From Lachnospiraceae bacterium 28-4 (lineage in GTDB: Bacteria > Bacillota > Clostridia > Lachnospirales > Lachnospiraceae), in the NCBI GenBank assembly GCA_000403275.2, contig KE159599.1:1134137-1198136 (forward strand): a stretch of 64,000 nucleotides of DNA, in the 5' to 3' direction. The first letter of the stretch is position 1. Each line of letters begins with the position of its first letter. This document shows, piece after piece, positions 1 through 7,770 of the stretch. Position numbers and translations under genes: made by a program. Under the pieces are notes generated by a model that searched no databases, was not told the origin of the DNA, and saw only the letters and a program-made list of their open reading frames with translations.

Positions 1-844
1 GTTCTCCATCCTTCAGCAGCAGCATATGCACATGCAGGCCGCTTCCCGCTTCCTGATAGATCGGCTTTGGAAGAAAAGTCGCCGTCTTCCCTTCTTTCGC
101 CGCCATATTCTTAATGATATATTTAATGACCATCGTATTATCCGCCATCGCGGGCATATCCGCCAGTTCCACTTCGATCTCCATCTGGCCGGGGCCGCCC
201 ACCTCGTGATGATGGTATTTTACTTTGATCCCCCAGTCTTCCATCATCATGCACATCCGGCTGCGCAAATCGTATCCTACATCCTGCGGGGAAGCCACAT
301 GGTATCCCCCTTTATAGGGTACTTCATAACCATTATTTCCTTCCGTATCCAGACTACAGTTCCAGTCAGCCTGTTTCGTATCTATCCGATATCCGCACTG
401 CTGAGGAGTCACCTCATAGCGGGCGCTGTCAAATAAATAAAATTCAAACTCCGGCCCGATGATCATTCTGTCCGCGATCCCGCTTTCCTTCATATATTCC
501 AACGCCCGCAGACTCACATTTTTCGGGTACTGGTCGAACGGCTGATTCTCCCCCTTCCCGATCATACATACGTTGCCGCACATTGTCAGCGTTGGCACCT
601 CCGCAAACGGATCCACATAAGCCGTGTCCGGATCGGGCAAAAATACCATATCGCTCTTTTCGATCGGAGCATACCCATAGTTGGAACCGTCGAAGCCGAT
701 CCCGTAGGTAAACGTGTCCTCGCAAAACCGCTCTACCGGAATCGTAATGTGCCTCCACCGGCCGTCGATATCCGTCATTTTAAAATCGATCATACGGATA
801 TGCTTCTCCTCACATAATTTTTTAATTTTTTCCATCTTGTCCAT
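1..844 (-). CDS. glnA: Glutamine synthetase, N-terminal part (runs off window)
   Basis: This is the first 281 codons of a type I glutamine synthetase, which makes glutamine from glutamate, ammonia and ATP in the cytoplasm. It is read leftward from ATG at 844, behind a GGGAAGGGGG ribosome binding site, and continues past base 1. Family motifs appear in order: FDGS with SDMVFLPD (beta-grasp domain), then GPEFEFYLF, the metal-ligand block HHEVGGPGQME and GSGLHVHM (catalytic barrel). The C-terminal third lies outside the window, so adenylylation and feedback motifs cannot be judged. The gene diverges from the split cortex-lytic gene at 1097, with about 250 bp between them. Confidence 0.93.
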   Translation of the reverse strand, partial: MDKMEKIKKLCEEKHIRMIDFKMTDIDGRWRHITIPVERFCEDTFTYGIGFDGSNYGYAPIEKSDMVFLPDPDTAYVDPFAEVPTLTMCGNVCMIGKGENQPFDQYPKNVSLRALEYMKESGIADRMIIGPEFEFYLFDSARYEVTPQQCGYRIDTKQADWNCSLDTEGNNGYEVPYKGGYHVASPQDVGYDLRSRMCMMMEDWGIKVKYHHHEVGGPGQMEIEVELADMPAMADNTMVIKYIIKNMAAKEGKTATFLPKPIYQEAGSGLHVHMLLLKDGE

Positions 845-984
845 AATTGGAACCCCCTTCCCATAACGTGTTTTTTATTATAACATATCGGCTTCTTCCG
901 CACTACTTTTTTTATTTTTAATGTCCGCCGTACCTGCCAGCCCATCCCTTGCCTTCCAACAGTAACTATTCCCGTTCCTCTTTC

Positions 985-1012
985 ATATTTATATCATATA
1001 ATCGGCATAGAG
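985..1012 (+). promoter_or_regulatory. Candidate sporulation (SigE-like) promoter
   Basis: ATATT at 985-989 and CATAGAGG at 1006-1013 are separated by 16 bases and resemble the mother-cell SigE pattern (ATATT, about 15 bases, CATACANT). They lie about 85 bases ahead of the cortex-lytic start codon. The match is partial, so this is inference. The rest of 845-1096 shows only the ribosome binding site AAAAGGAG near 1080. Confidence 0.3.
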
Positions 1013-1096
1013 GTTTGCGGAAATGATGGATTTGCAGAATATCCTCCCTGCCCCCTATCCCCCCTCTATCCCCATCAAAAAAGGAGAATCACAATC

Positions 1097-1783
1097 ATGG
1101 CTATCGGTTATCTAACCATACAGACACGGACAGCCCAGGATGCCGTTCCATTAAGCGGTGTACAAATCCGCATCATGGACAACCAGGGAAATCCTGTCTA
1201 CTCTCTGACAACGGATGAAAACGGTGAAACACAAAAGGTTCCCCTGGAAACGGTCAGCAAAAGTTTTTCCCAGAATCCATATTATACGGGAACGCCGTAC
1301 AACAGCTATTCCGTTCTTGCCCGGGCGGCAGGTTTCAATTCCCTTTATGTTTCGGATATCCCTATATTTGAGGAAGAAACAGCCATTCTTCCGATCGCCC
1401 TTATACCGATGCAGGAGTCTCAACGCAGCCCCATACAGGCCGAGATTTCTATCGGGAAACCAGCGGTCGCCATGCAGACCCAGCGCCAGCAGGAAGGAAC
1501 GGTAGCAGAACCCTATGTGCTGCGGCAAGTGGTTATTCCCAATCCTATTACTGTCCATCTCGGCCCGCCAAGCGCATCCGCTTCCAATGTCCAGGTTTCG
1601 TTTCCTGATTATGTAAAAAATGTAGCCAGCAGCGAAATCTATCCTACCTGGCCGGAAGCCTCTCTGAGAGCTAACATTTACGCCATTATTACGTTCGCGC
1701 TGAACAGGGTCTATACGGAATGGTGGGGAAACCACCGCCCGTATCATACAAACTCCTTTCCATTAACTCTTTTCCCGCCATAG
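1097..1783 (+). CDS. SleC/SpoIID-like spore cortex-lytic protein, 5' segment of a split gene
   Basis: N-terminal segment of a clostridial SleC-type protein that degrades spore cortex peptidoglycan at germination. It has an N-terminal beta-sandwich-like region (residues 1-100, with GVQIRIMD and a DENGET turn), a linker, then the conserved start of the SpoIID-like domain (FPDYVKNVASSEIYPTWPE and ANIYAIITFALNRVYTEW). Homology stops abruptly after codon 209. The last 19 residues to the stop at 1783 are out-of-family sequence read from the inserted element. The missing part resumes at 3626. The start ATG has an AAAAGGAG site 9-10 bases upstream. As the DNA stands, only a truncated and probably inactive product is made; the full enzyme needs excision of 1725-3625. 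Confidence 0.88.
   Translation: MAIGYLTIQTRTAQDAVPLSGVQIRIMDNQGNPVYSLTTDENGETQKVPLETVSKSFSQNPYYTGTPYNSYSVLARAAGFNSLYVSDIPIFEEETAILPIALIPMQESQRSPIQAEISIGKPAVAMQTQRQQEGTVAEPYVLRQVVIPNPITVHLGPPSASASNVQVSFPDYVKNVASSEIYPTWPEASLRANIYAIITFALNRVYTEWWGNHRPYHTNSFPLTLFPP
1711..1738 (+). other. attL of the intervening element
   Basis: Left junction. Host coding sequence ends at ACGGAATG and the inferred crossover dinucleotide GT is at 1723-1724. Element sequence (GGGGAAACC) follows. Placement rests on where protein homology stops and on which join restores the frame. Confidence 0.75.
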
Positions 1784-1824
1784 CTTACCCATTTCCCGCA
1801 TCTTCCGAATGCAATTTCCATTCC

Positions 1825-1839
1825 CTGCATAAAATGCAG
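1825..1839. repeat. Perfect short inverted repeat ahead of the recombinase operon
   Basis: CTGCAT and ATGCAG (1825-1830, 1834-1839) are separated by AAA. The repeat lies about 30 bases before the 51-codon ORF. It overlaps a CATAAAAT string that weakly resembles a SigE or SigK -10 box, but no convincing -35 is seen. It could be an operator or an accessory recombinase site. Confidence 0.4.
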
Positions 1840-1868
1840 TAAATAATAGAAAAACCAAAGGACAGCAT

Positions 1869-2024
1869 ATGTTCTCACAATCATTTATCTATCCATTCCA
1901 AAACCAAGAAGTTAGGGTCACTATCCAATCCCCCAAACAGCCAAACCCCAAAAATGAACAAGATCTGATCCGGTACCTGAAAGAAATTTACCTGCAAAAA
2001 ACAGAGGAAAATTTCCATGCGTAA
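1869..2024 (+). CDS. Small 51-aa protein, candidate recombination directionality factor
   Basis: ATG at 1869 follows an AAAGGA ribosome binding site with a 6-base gap. The reading frame ends at TAA 2022-2024, overlapping the recombinase start (ATG 2017) by 8 bases, so the two are probably translationally coupled. The product is 51 residues, starts MFSQSFIYPF, has a proline/asparagine-rich middle and a charged C-terminal helix (QDLIRYLKEIYLQKTEE). I do not recognise a family. Large serine recombinases need a small directionality factor to excise, for example SprB of SPbeta. This is the only other ORF in the element and so the natural candidate. That role is inference. Confidence 0.55.
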   Translation: MFSQSFIYPFQNQEVRVTIQSPKQPNPKNEQDLIRYLKEIYLQKTEENFHA

Positions 2025-3612
2025 AAAAGTAAGAACTCTCTTAAGAGTATCTTCCAGGCAGCAGCTTCGCGATAACGATATTCCCATCCAAAGAGCGGAA
2101 GCGGAGCAATATATTTTAAGCCGCCCCGACTGGCAATTCGACAAAGAATATATGGAAAAAGCCGTATCCGCTTATAAAAACGGCGTGGAAGACCGGAAAG
2201 TCCTTCAGGATATCATGGCCGATGCACAGAAACATGAGTTTGACGTGCTGCTCACTTATATGTCCGACCGAATCGGCAGACAGGAGGAATACAGCTTTTA
2301 CGTAGCAGCCCTGAACAAACTTGGCATCGAGGTATGGACGATCAAAGACGGCCAGTTGAAAACCGGCGACCACGTCGATAAACTGCTCAACTACATACGC
2401 TTCTGGCAAAACGAAGGAGAAAGCAAAAAAACCGGCATGCGGGTACGGGATCATCAGATTGAGCTGGTAAAATCAGGAAAATTTGTAGGCGGCAAAGCCC
2501 CCTTTGGCTACCGGCTGATTCCATCCGGCATCATCAGCAGCCATGGCAGAGCATTGAAAAAGCTGGAAATTGTGGAAAAGGACGCCGAAATCGTCAGAAA
2601 AATATACTTTTTAGCAACTCATTGCGGCATGGGCTATGGAAAAATTGCAAATGCCCTGAACGAAGACGGGATACCCGCCATTCTCGCAACCCAATGGAAA
2701 CCTTCCACTATAGCCAGTATCTTGAAAAATCCGATTTATATGGGATACTATGCCTTGAACCGCAGAGTCAATCACGGCAGTTTTACGAGATTGGACCGCA
2801 AAGACTGGATCTATTCGAAAGAACAAATACCGGAATTGGTAATTATCCAAAAACAGGACTGGGAAAAAGCCCAGCAAATCCGGGAAGCCAGGAAGGCAAA
2901 GCTGCATTCCCATGCAGCAGGAACATCCTGCGACGCCCCTTTTTCCTTTCCCCTCCGCACCTCTGGCAGACTCGCCTTAATAGGACTGGCCTATTGCGGT
3001 TACTGCGGGAGCAAATTAAAAAACGGAAGCTATTATCAACACCGAACCGGAAAACCGTGCCAGGAGCAGCCCGCTTTTACCGGAAGATACCTCTGTCCCC
3101 AAAAATGCCCGGCCCGTTCCTGCTACTCCCAGAACTATCTGGAAAGCGCCGTCTTCTGGGCCGCAGAGCAGATTCTGGAACAAATACAAAGCATAGATAT
3201 TTCGGAAGATCTGCATCAAATATATGTACAAAAGCAAAAAAAGCTGCGCCAGGAAGCGGATATGCTTCAAAAAAAGAAGCAGCAGCTCCGGCTCGACATA
3301 TCCTCCCTGGAGGAAAAAATACCCGAAGCTATTCGAGGAGACTACTTTTTCAGTGCGGAAAAGCTATCCTCCATATTGTCAGAAAAAGAACTGTCTTTTT
3401 CCGCTTTACAGGAACAGGAACGATCATTGCTCGCCGAACTCCGCCGGGCAGAACGTGAGCAAAGCGAACAAACACCAAAGGAACCATATCTTCCCGACTG
3501 GAAAAAAGAATTTCAAAACAGTGATACCGCAGCAAAACAAATGCTCTTATTTCACCTGATAGAAAAAATTATAGTAAAAGATAACGATATTACCATAAAC
3601 TTGAAAATTTGA
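2017..3612 (+). CDS. Large serine recombinase of the intervening element
   Basis: A 531-aa large serine site-specific recombinase, the probable excisionase of the element. Resolvase domain at residues 1-150: the LRVSS motif places the catalytic serine at S12, and YMSDRIGR near 81-88 supplies the usual active-site arginines. The recombinase domain follows (GKFVGGKAPFGYR near 155, then NPIYMGYY). A zinc-ribbon starts at C327/C330, a coiled-coil spans roughly 390-490, and a hydrophobic C-terminal segment ends it. Size and domain order match SpoIVCA-type skin recombinases and phage integrases. The stop codon is 11 bases from the attR crossover, so the element has almost no spare DNA. No promoter is obvious; expression may depend on the host gene promoter or an undetected sporulation promoter. 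Confidence 0.93.
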   Translation: MRKKVRTLLRVSSRQQLRDNDIPIQRAEAEQYILSRPDWQFDKEYMEKAVSAYKNGVEDRKVLQDIMADAQKHEFDVLLTYMSDRIGRQEEYSFYVAALNKLGIEVWTIKDGQLKTGDHVDKLLNYIRFWQNEGESKKTGMRVRDHQIELVKSGKFVGGKAPFGYRLIPSGIISSHGRALKKLEIVEKDAEIVRKIYFLATHCGMGYGKIANALNEDGIPAILATQWKPSTIASILKNPIYMGYYALNRRVNHGSFTRLDRKDWIYSKEQIPELVIIQKQDWEKAQQIREARKAKLHSHAAGTSCDAPFSFPLRTSGRLALIGLAYCGYCGSKLKNGSYYQHRTGKPCQEQPAFTGRYLCPQKCPARSCYSQNYLESAVFWAAEQILEQIQSIDISEDLHQIYVQKQKKLRQEADMLQKKKQQLRLDISSLEEKIPEAIRGDYFFSAEKLSSILSEKELSFSALQEQERSLLAELRRAEREQSEQTPKEPYLPDWKKEFQNSDTAAKQMLLFHLIEKIIVKDNDITINLKI

Positions 3613-3640
3613 TTGATTCCGCCGTACCGGAACCAAGGCT
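3611..3640 (+). other. attR of the intervening element
   Basis: Right junction, with inferred crossover GT at 3624-3625. Host frame resumes with AC CGG AAC CAA GGC (Y-R-N-Q-G). Reading the circle junction outward from the GT, the arms CCGCCTT and GGGGAAA pair at 5 of 7 positions, consistent with a serine integrase attP. Confidence 0.7.
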
Positions 3641-4815
3641 ATAGTTTTGATATTACCAACAGCACCGCCTACGACCAATATTTCATCTATGGACGTCCCA
3701 TTTACGAATCCATCAGCAGGGTCGTAGACGATATTTTCAACGAATACGTGCGCCGCCAGGGGCAGCTCGCCCCCTATTTCACTTCCTTCTGCAATGGAAC
3801 CACCGTTTCCTGCCAGGGCATGTCCCAATGGGGCACGGTTACTCTGGCAGACCGGGGGTACACACCTTTGCAGATCCTGCGTTCCTATTACCCCAACGAT
3901 ATAGAAATCGTGCAAACCGATATCATTACCAACGTTCTCTCGTCCTATCCCGGAACGCCTCTCAAACAGGGAAGCAGCGGTCTTGATGTACAGACCATCC
4001 AAACATGGCTCAACCGGATCCGGCGTAACTATCCGGCTATCCCTTCCATTACCGATCCCGCTGGAACCTTTGGAAGCAGTACCAAAGCGGCGGTTACAAA
4101 ATTCCAAAGCGTCTTTAATCTGACACCCGACGGTATTGTTGGAAAATCGACCTGGTATAAGATATCCCGCCTTTATGCTGCAGTTACCCGGCTGGCGGAA
4201 CTGGACAGCGAGGGAACGACTCTCGGAATCGGAACCGTTCCCCCAAACTCCGTACTCCGCCAGGGATCCCGGGGTCCTGACGTCATTACCCTGCAATACC
4301 TTCTGGATGTCATATCCGAATACTATCCGGGCATCCCCGCCCCTGCCCAGGACGGCATCTTCGGCAGCGGAACGCGCCAGGCAGTTATCGCCTTCCAGCA
4401 GATCATGGGATTGCAGCCGGACGGCATTGTAGGGAATCTCACATGGAAAGCCCTCTATGATGCCTATCTCGGAATCAATCAGAACATTCCTCCGCAAAAA
4501 CCGGAGGGCGGAGCCGACACCTATGTTGTCCGGGCCGGCGACTCTCTCTGGCTCATTGCCCAGCGGTACAATACCACGGTGGATGCTATTAAACGACTGA
4601 ACGGACTGACCAGCGACTTGATCAACGTAGGCCAGGTATTGAAAATACCCGCTTCCCAGGAGGCGTCCTATATCGAATACACCGTCCGTCCCGGAGATAC
4701 TCTCTGGCTGCTCTCCAGGCGCTACAATACCACGGTGGATGCCATCAAAAAAGCCAGCGGGCTGACCAGCGATCTGCTGAGCATCGGGCAGATATTGAAA
4801 ATACCGGCAAGATAA
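3626..4815 (+). CDS. SleC/SpoIID-like spore cortex-lytic protein, 3' segment of the split gene
   Basis: The C-terminal 396 codons of the split gene. It completes the SpoIID-like domain (GYSFDITNSTAYDQYF, then CNGTTVSCQGMSQWGT and ILRSYYPNDIEIV), a fold known from lytic transglycosylases. It continues with two peptidoglycan-binding repeats (LKQGSSGLDVQTIQTWLN and LRQGSRGPDVITLQYLLD, each closing with DGIVG) and two LysM modules at the end (YVVRAGDSLWLIAQRYNTT, YTVRPGDTLWLLSRRYNTT). No good start codon or ribosome binding site precedes it; a TTG at 3613 opens the frame but is unlikely to be used. The segment is therefore probably silent until the element is excised and it joins codon 209 of the upstream part. 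Confidence 0.9.
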
Positions 4816-4822
4816 GCCAAAA

Positions 4823-4852
4823 CCGGGCAGGGAAAATATTTTCCCTGCCCGG
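4823..4852. terminator. Perfect palindrome between convergent genes
   Basis: A 30-bp perfect palindrome (arms CCGGGCAGGGAAAAT) sits between the convergent cortex-lytic and ahcY stops. It is a likely bidirectional terminator, though the T-run that follows is short. Confidence 0.7.
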
Positions 4853-4884
4853 CACTGTTTACCGTCTCTTCTTATTCACTGTCA

Positions 4885-6132
4885 TTATACAATATAACTA
4901 TTCAGATATTTCTCCTGTTCTTCCGTCAGAACATCGATCTCTTTTCCAAGGAACGAGAGCTTGCGCTTTGCTACATCCATATCCACTTCCCTCGGCACAT
5001 CGATCAGTTTTTCATTCAATTCTCCGCCATGCTCCACCAGATATTTTGCGGAAAGCGCCTGAATCGCAAAACTCATATCCATAATCTCTGCCGGATGTCC
5101 GTCACCCGCCGCCAGATTTACCAGTCTGCCCTCTGCCAGCACGAAAATCCACTGCCCCGTCGGCAGCTTGTAACCCATAATATTCTTTCTCTGCTCTCTC
5201 GTTTCCACAGCGATCTCACGCAGCCTTGCCATATCGATCTCACAGTCAAAATGTCCGGCATTGCAAAGAATAGCCCCATCTTTCATGAGTGCAAAATCTT
5301 CCTCGTCAATCACCTTGTCACATCCCGTTACCGTTACAAAGAAATCTCCCACTTTGGCCGCTTCTTTCATCGGCATTACGTCGAAGCCGTCCATAACCGC
5401 TTCAATCGCCTTGATCGGGTCGATCTCCGTCACGACCACCCTTGCGCCAAGCCCTTTGGCCCTCATCGCCGTGCCTTTGCCGCACCATCCGTAACCGGCA
5501 ACTACCACGATCTTGCCCGCCACGATCAGGTTTGTCGTTCTGTTGATTCCATCCCATACGGACTGACCCGTACCGTATCTATTGTCAAATAAATGCTTGC
5601 AATCCGCGTTGTTGACGCGCACCATAGGGAACTTTAATTCCCCGGCCTTATTCATCGCCTCTAGCCGGATAATGCCCGTCGTCGTTTCCTCACACCCGCC
5701 GATGATCGCGGGAATCAGTTCCTGCATATTGGTATGCACCATATTGACCAGATCGCCTCCGTCGTCAATAATAATATTCGGACCCGCTTCCAGCACGTGG
5801 CGGATATGTGTTTCATATTCTTCCGGTGTGCAATCATACCATGCATGCACTTCCAGGCCGTCTTTTACAAGAGCCGCCGCCACATCATCCTGCGTGGAAA
5901 GGGGATTGGAACCCGTCACATACATTTCTGCTCCGCCCGCCTTCAGTACCTTGCACAAATAAGCCGTCTTCGCCTCCAGATGTACGGAAAGCGCTATTTT
6001 CTTTCCGGCAAAAGGCTTTGTCTCCGAGAATTCCTTTTCCAATGTACGAAGAAGGTCACAATTCCTTTTTACCCATTCGATCTTGCGTTCGCCGGATTCG
6101 GCCAAATTAATGTCTCTGATTTCACTGCTCAT
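4885..6132 (-). CDS. ahcY: S-adenosylhomocysteine (or S-inosylhomocysteine) hydrolase
   Basis: Splits SAH into homocysteine and adenosine in the cytoplasm, using tightly bound NAD. It is 415 aa with substrate-domain motifs (LSVHLEAKTA, YDCTPEEY), the NNADCKHLFDNRYG block, the Rossmann motif GYGWCGKG near residue 215, and CNAGHFDCEID. It ends EEQEKYLNSYIV and lacks the longer KPDHYRY tail of eukaryotic-type enzymes, so it is the short form found in archaea and some anaerobes. The start follows a TGGAGGGTAAG ribosome binding site. It lies downstream of the MTA/SAH deaminase gene on the same strand with a 131-bp gap, which suggests that the substrate could be S-inosylhomocysteine. Confidence 0.95.
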   Translation of the reverse strand: MSSEIRDINLAESGERKIEWVKRNCDLLRTLEKEFSETKPFAGKKIALSVHLEAKTAYLCKVLKAGGAEMYVTGSNPLSTQDDVAAALVKDGLEVHAWYDCTPEEYETHIRHVLEAGPNIIIDDGGDLVNMVHTNMQELIPAIIGGCEETTTGIIRLEAMNKAGELKFPMVRVNNADCKHLFDNRYGTGQSVWDGINRTTNLIVAGKIVVVAGYGWCGKGTAMRAKGLGARVVVTEIDPIKAIEAVMDGFDVMPMKEAAKVGDFFVTVTGCDKVIDEEDFALMKDGAILCNAGHFDCEIDMARLREIAVETREQRKNIMGYKLPTGQWIFVLAEGRLVNLAAGDGHPAEIMDMSFAIQALSAKYLVEHGGELNEKLIDVPREVDMDVAKRKLSFLGKEIDVLTEEQEKYLNSYIV

Positions 6133-6178
6133 TTCTTACCCTCCAATAAAATTATGAGATATATTCAGCCGAATTTTT

Positions 6179-6211
6179 ATTATAGTGATGGTCGTCTGTC
6201 CTATCATCACT
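6179..6211 (-). promoter_or_regulatory. Candidate ahcY promoter with overlapping dyad
   Basis: On the minus strand a TATAAT lies at 6184-6179, directly after an inverted repeat AGTGATG (6211-6205) and CATCACT (6190-6184). A clear -35 box is not seen. The dyad may be an operator. No known SAH or SAM riboswitch fold was recognised in the 131-bp gap. Confidence 0.35.
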
Positions 6212-6263
6212 TTTATGCAAACCATAATGCCAGCCTCATTGGCAAACACTACGCAATTACATA

Positions 6264-7568
6264 CTATTCATATTCTTTTTTATCCAGCCCCATACGGACA
6301 ATGATTTCATTAATCTTTTTATACACCAGCTCTTCGTCCATCGTCAATACTTTTCTGTCCTCCATGACTATTTTACCATCAATGATTACCGTTTCTACCT
6401 CAGACCCGTTCGCGGAATAAGACAGACCGGCAATCAGATTATTCCTCGGCGTTAAAGAAGGAGTATTCAAATCCAAAATAGCCAGATCCGCTTTTTTCCC
6501 CGCTTCGATAGAACCCGTTTCCTCTTCCAGCCCAAGGGCTTTTGCCCCATTTATCGTAGCAATGCGGAAACCTTCCCTCGCGCTGATGCATTGGGGCGTT
6601 TTATTTACTCCTTTATGGATCAGTGTCAGGAGCCCCAGTTCCCGGAACATATTCAAACTGTTATTGGATGCCGCCCCATCGGTGCCAAGGCATACGTTTA
6701 CGCCCATTTCCACCATCTTCCCAATCGGCGCAAAGCCATTCCCAAGCTTCATATTGCTGGCCGGATTGGTTACCACGCTGACCTTCTTTCCTTTCAGGAT
6801 AGCGATATCCTCATCCGTAACCTGCACGCAGTGGGCAGCGATGGCCGGCACGTCAAAGAGTCCGTTCCGATCTGCCATTTCAATAGGCGTGAGACCGTAC
6901 TTCTCGCGAATCTGTTCGATTTCGCTGACGCTTTCCGACAAATGTACGTGTATCCGCATTCCGTTTTTCTTTGCTTCCTCCGATACCACCCTCATAAACT
7001 CGTCGTCACAAGTATAAGGAGCGTGCGGGCCTAACATAAAACTCAGCCTGTCGCAGTCTTTTGCCGCGTCCCGCTCTTCATAAGCCTGCCTCAACCTCAT
7101 CTGCCCGGCCTCGTCGTGTCCGCTCCCGATTAATCCTCTGCTGATAACAGCTCTCATGCCGGACTCTTTCACCGCTCTGGTCGTCTGGTGGATATTCATC
7201 TGCATATCATTAAAGCAGGTCGTACCGCTTTTTACCATCTCTATAATAGCAAGACAGGCTCCCCAATAGGTATCCTCATCCGTCATCTGCTGCTCGATTG
7301 GATCGATCGTTCCGAAAAGCCAGTCCATAAAAGACAGATCGTCGGCTACATTTCTCATAAATGCCATATAAGAATGGGTATGGCAGTTGATCAGCCCCGG
7401 AATTACCAGTCTGTCCTGTCCATCGATCACTTTATCCTCCCGGAATCCCTTCGGTTTTTCTCCTACCGCGGCAATCCGGTTTCCCTCAATATAAATACAC
7501 GTCTTCCTTACCTCGTCTTTCTCTCCGTTCGGCAGAATTGCCAGTATATCTTTTAAAACGATTCCCAT
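6264..7568 (-). CDS. mtaD: 5-methylthioadenosine / S-adenosylhomocysteine deaminase
   Basis: A 434-aa metal-dependent amidohydrolase of the TrzN/MtaD group, which deaminates SAH or MTA to the inosyl form. The metal and substrate motifs are in order: HTHSYMAF in the first strand, HVHLSES in the middle, AHCVQVT, and LGTDGAASNNSLNMF carrying the late aspartate. The ATG at 7568 is preferred over a GTG at 7583 because GGAGG lies 8 bases before the ATG and the GTG would overlap it. The neighbour ahcY follows on the same strand. Together they could recycle SAH through S-inosylhomocysteine, as described in methanogens. The exact substrate cannot be read from sequence. Confidence 0.88.
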   Translation of the reverse strand: MGIVLKDILAILPNGEKDEVRKTCIYIEGNRIAAVGEKPKGFREDKVIDGQDRLVIPGLINCHTHSYMAFMRNVADDLSFMDWLFGTIDPIEQQMTDEDTYWGACLAIIEMVKSGTTCFNDMQMNIHQTTRAVKESGMRAVISRGLIGSGHDEAGQMRLRQAYEERDAAKDCDRLSFMLGPHAPYTCDDEFMRVVSEEAKKNGMRIHVHLSESVSEIEQIREKYGLTPIEMADRNGLFDVPAIAAHCVQVTDEDIAILKGKKVSVVTNPASNMKLGNGFAPIGKMVEMGVNVCLGTDGAASNNSLNMFRELGLLTLIHKGVNKTPQCISAREGFRIATINGAKALGLEEETGSIEAGKKADLAILDLNTPSLTPRNNLIAGLSYSANGSEVETVIIDGKIVMEDRKVLTMDEELVYKKINEIIVRMGLDKKEYE

Positions 7569-7676
7569 AAAAGTATCCTCCACACCTTTTTGTATGCCTT
7601 AAACCAGAAAAAGCTGGCCGTTGCATCGATTGTATCAAATTATCAATGCAATGACCAGCCCTATTGTCATTTTTTA

Positions 7677-7753
7677 CTCCATTTCTGCGCAGCTTTATTG
7701 CGCAAAGCCAGCCTGGCTTTCAAGTTTGTGGATGCCGCGCAGACACAAACTTG
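7677..7753 (-). repeat. Dispersed palindromic repeat, copy A
   Basis: Contains the 10-bp inverted arms CAAGTTTGTG (7721-7730) and CACAAACTTG (7744-7753) around GATGCCGCGCAGA, and a GCGC-rich second stem. Compared with copy B it has an extra palindromic insert AAGCCAGCCTGGCTT at about 7705-7719. It lies between the chemotaxis receptor and mtaD. Confidence 0.8.
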
Positions 7754-7770
7754 GTCTTTCTCTTATCCGT

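Larger units (their letters stand above)
1725..3625 (+). mobile_element. Skin-like intervening element splitting a spore cortex-lytic gene
   Basis: A 1,901-bp insertion inside the SpoIID-like domain of a SleC-type gene. It holds only a 51-codon ORF and a large serine recombinase, both co-directional with the host gene. Both ends share GT (1723-1724 and 3624-3625). Recombining them joins TGG-T to AC-CGG and gives the protein segment TEWYRNQGYSFDITNS, which is the sequence expected at this point in the family. The reconstructed gene is 1097-1724 plus 3626-4815, 606 codons including the stop. Established parallels are the skin element in sigK and similar recombinase-borne insertions in sporulation genes that are excised in the mother cell. 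Programmed excision here is inferred, not shown. Confidence 0.85.

Noticed and set aside
26..436. Plus-strand frame of 136 codons at the left edge
   Set aside because: Antisense shadow of glnA, which has clear glutamine synthetase motifs on the minus strand.
1151..1747. 198-codon minus-strand frame over the cortex-lytic gene
   Set aside because: Opposite strand of a recognised family protein; no ribosome binding site and no motif.
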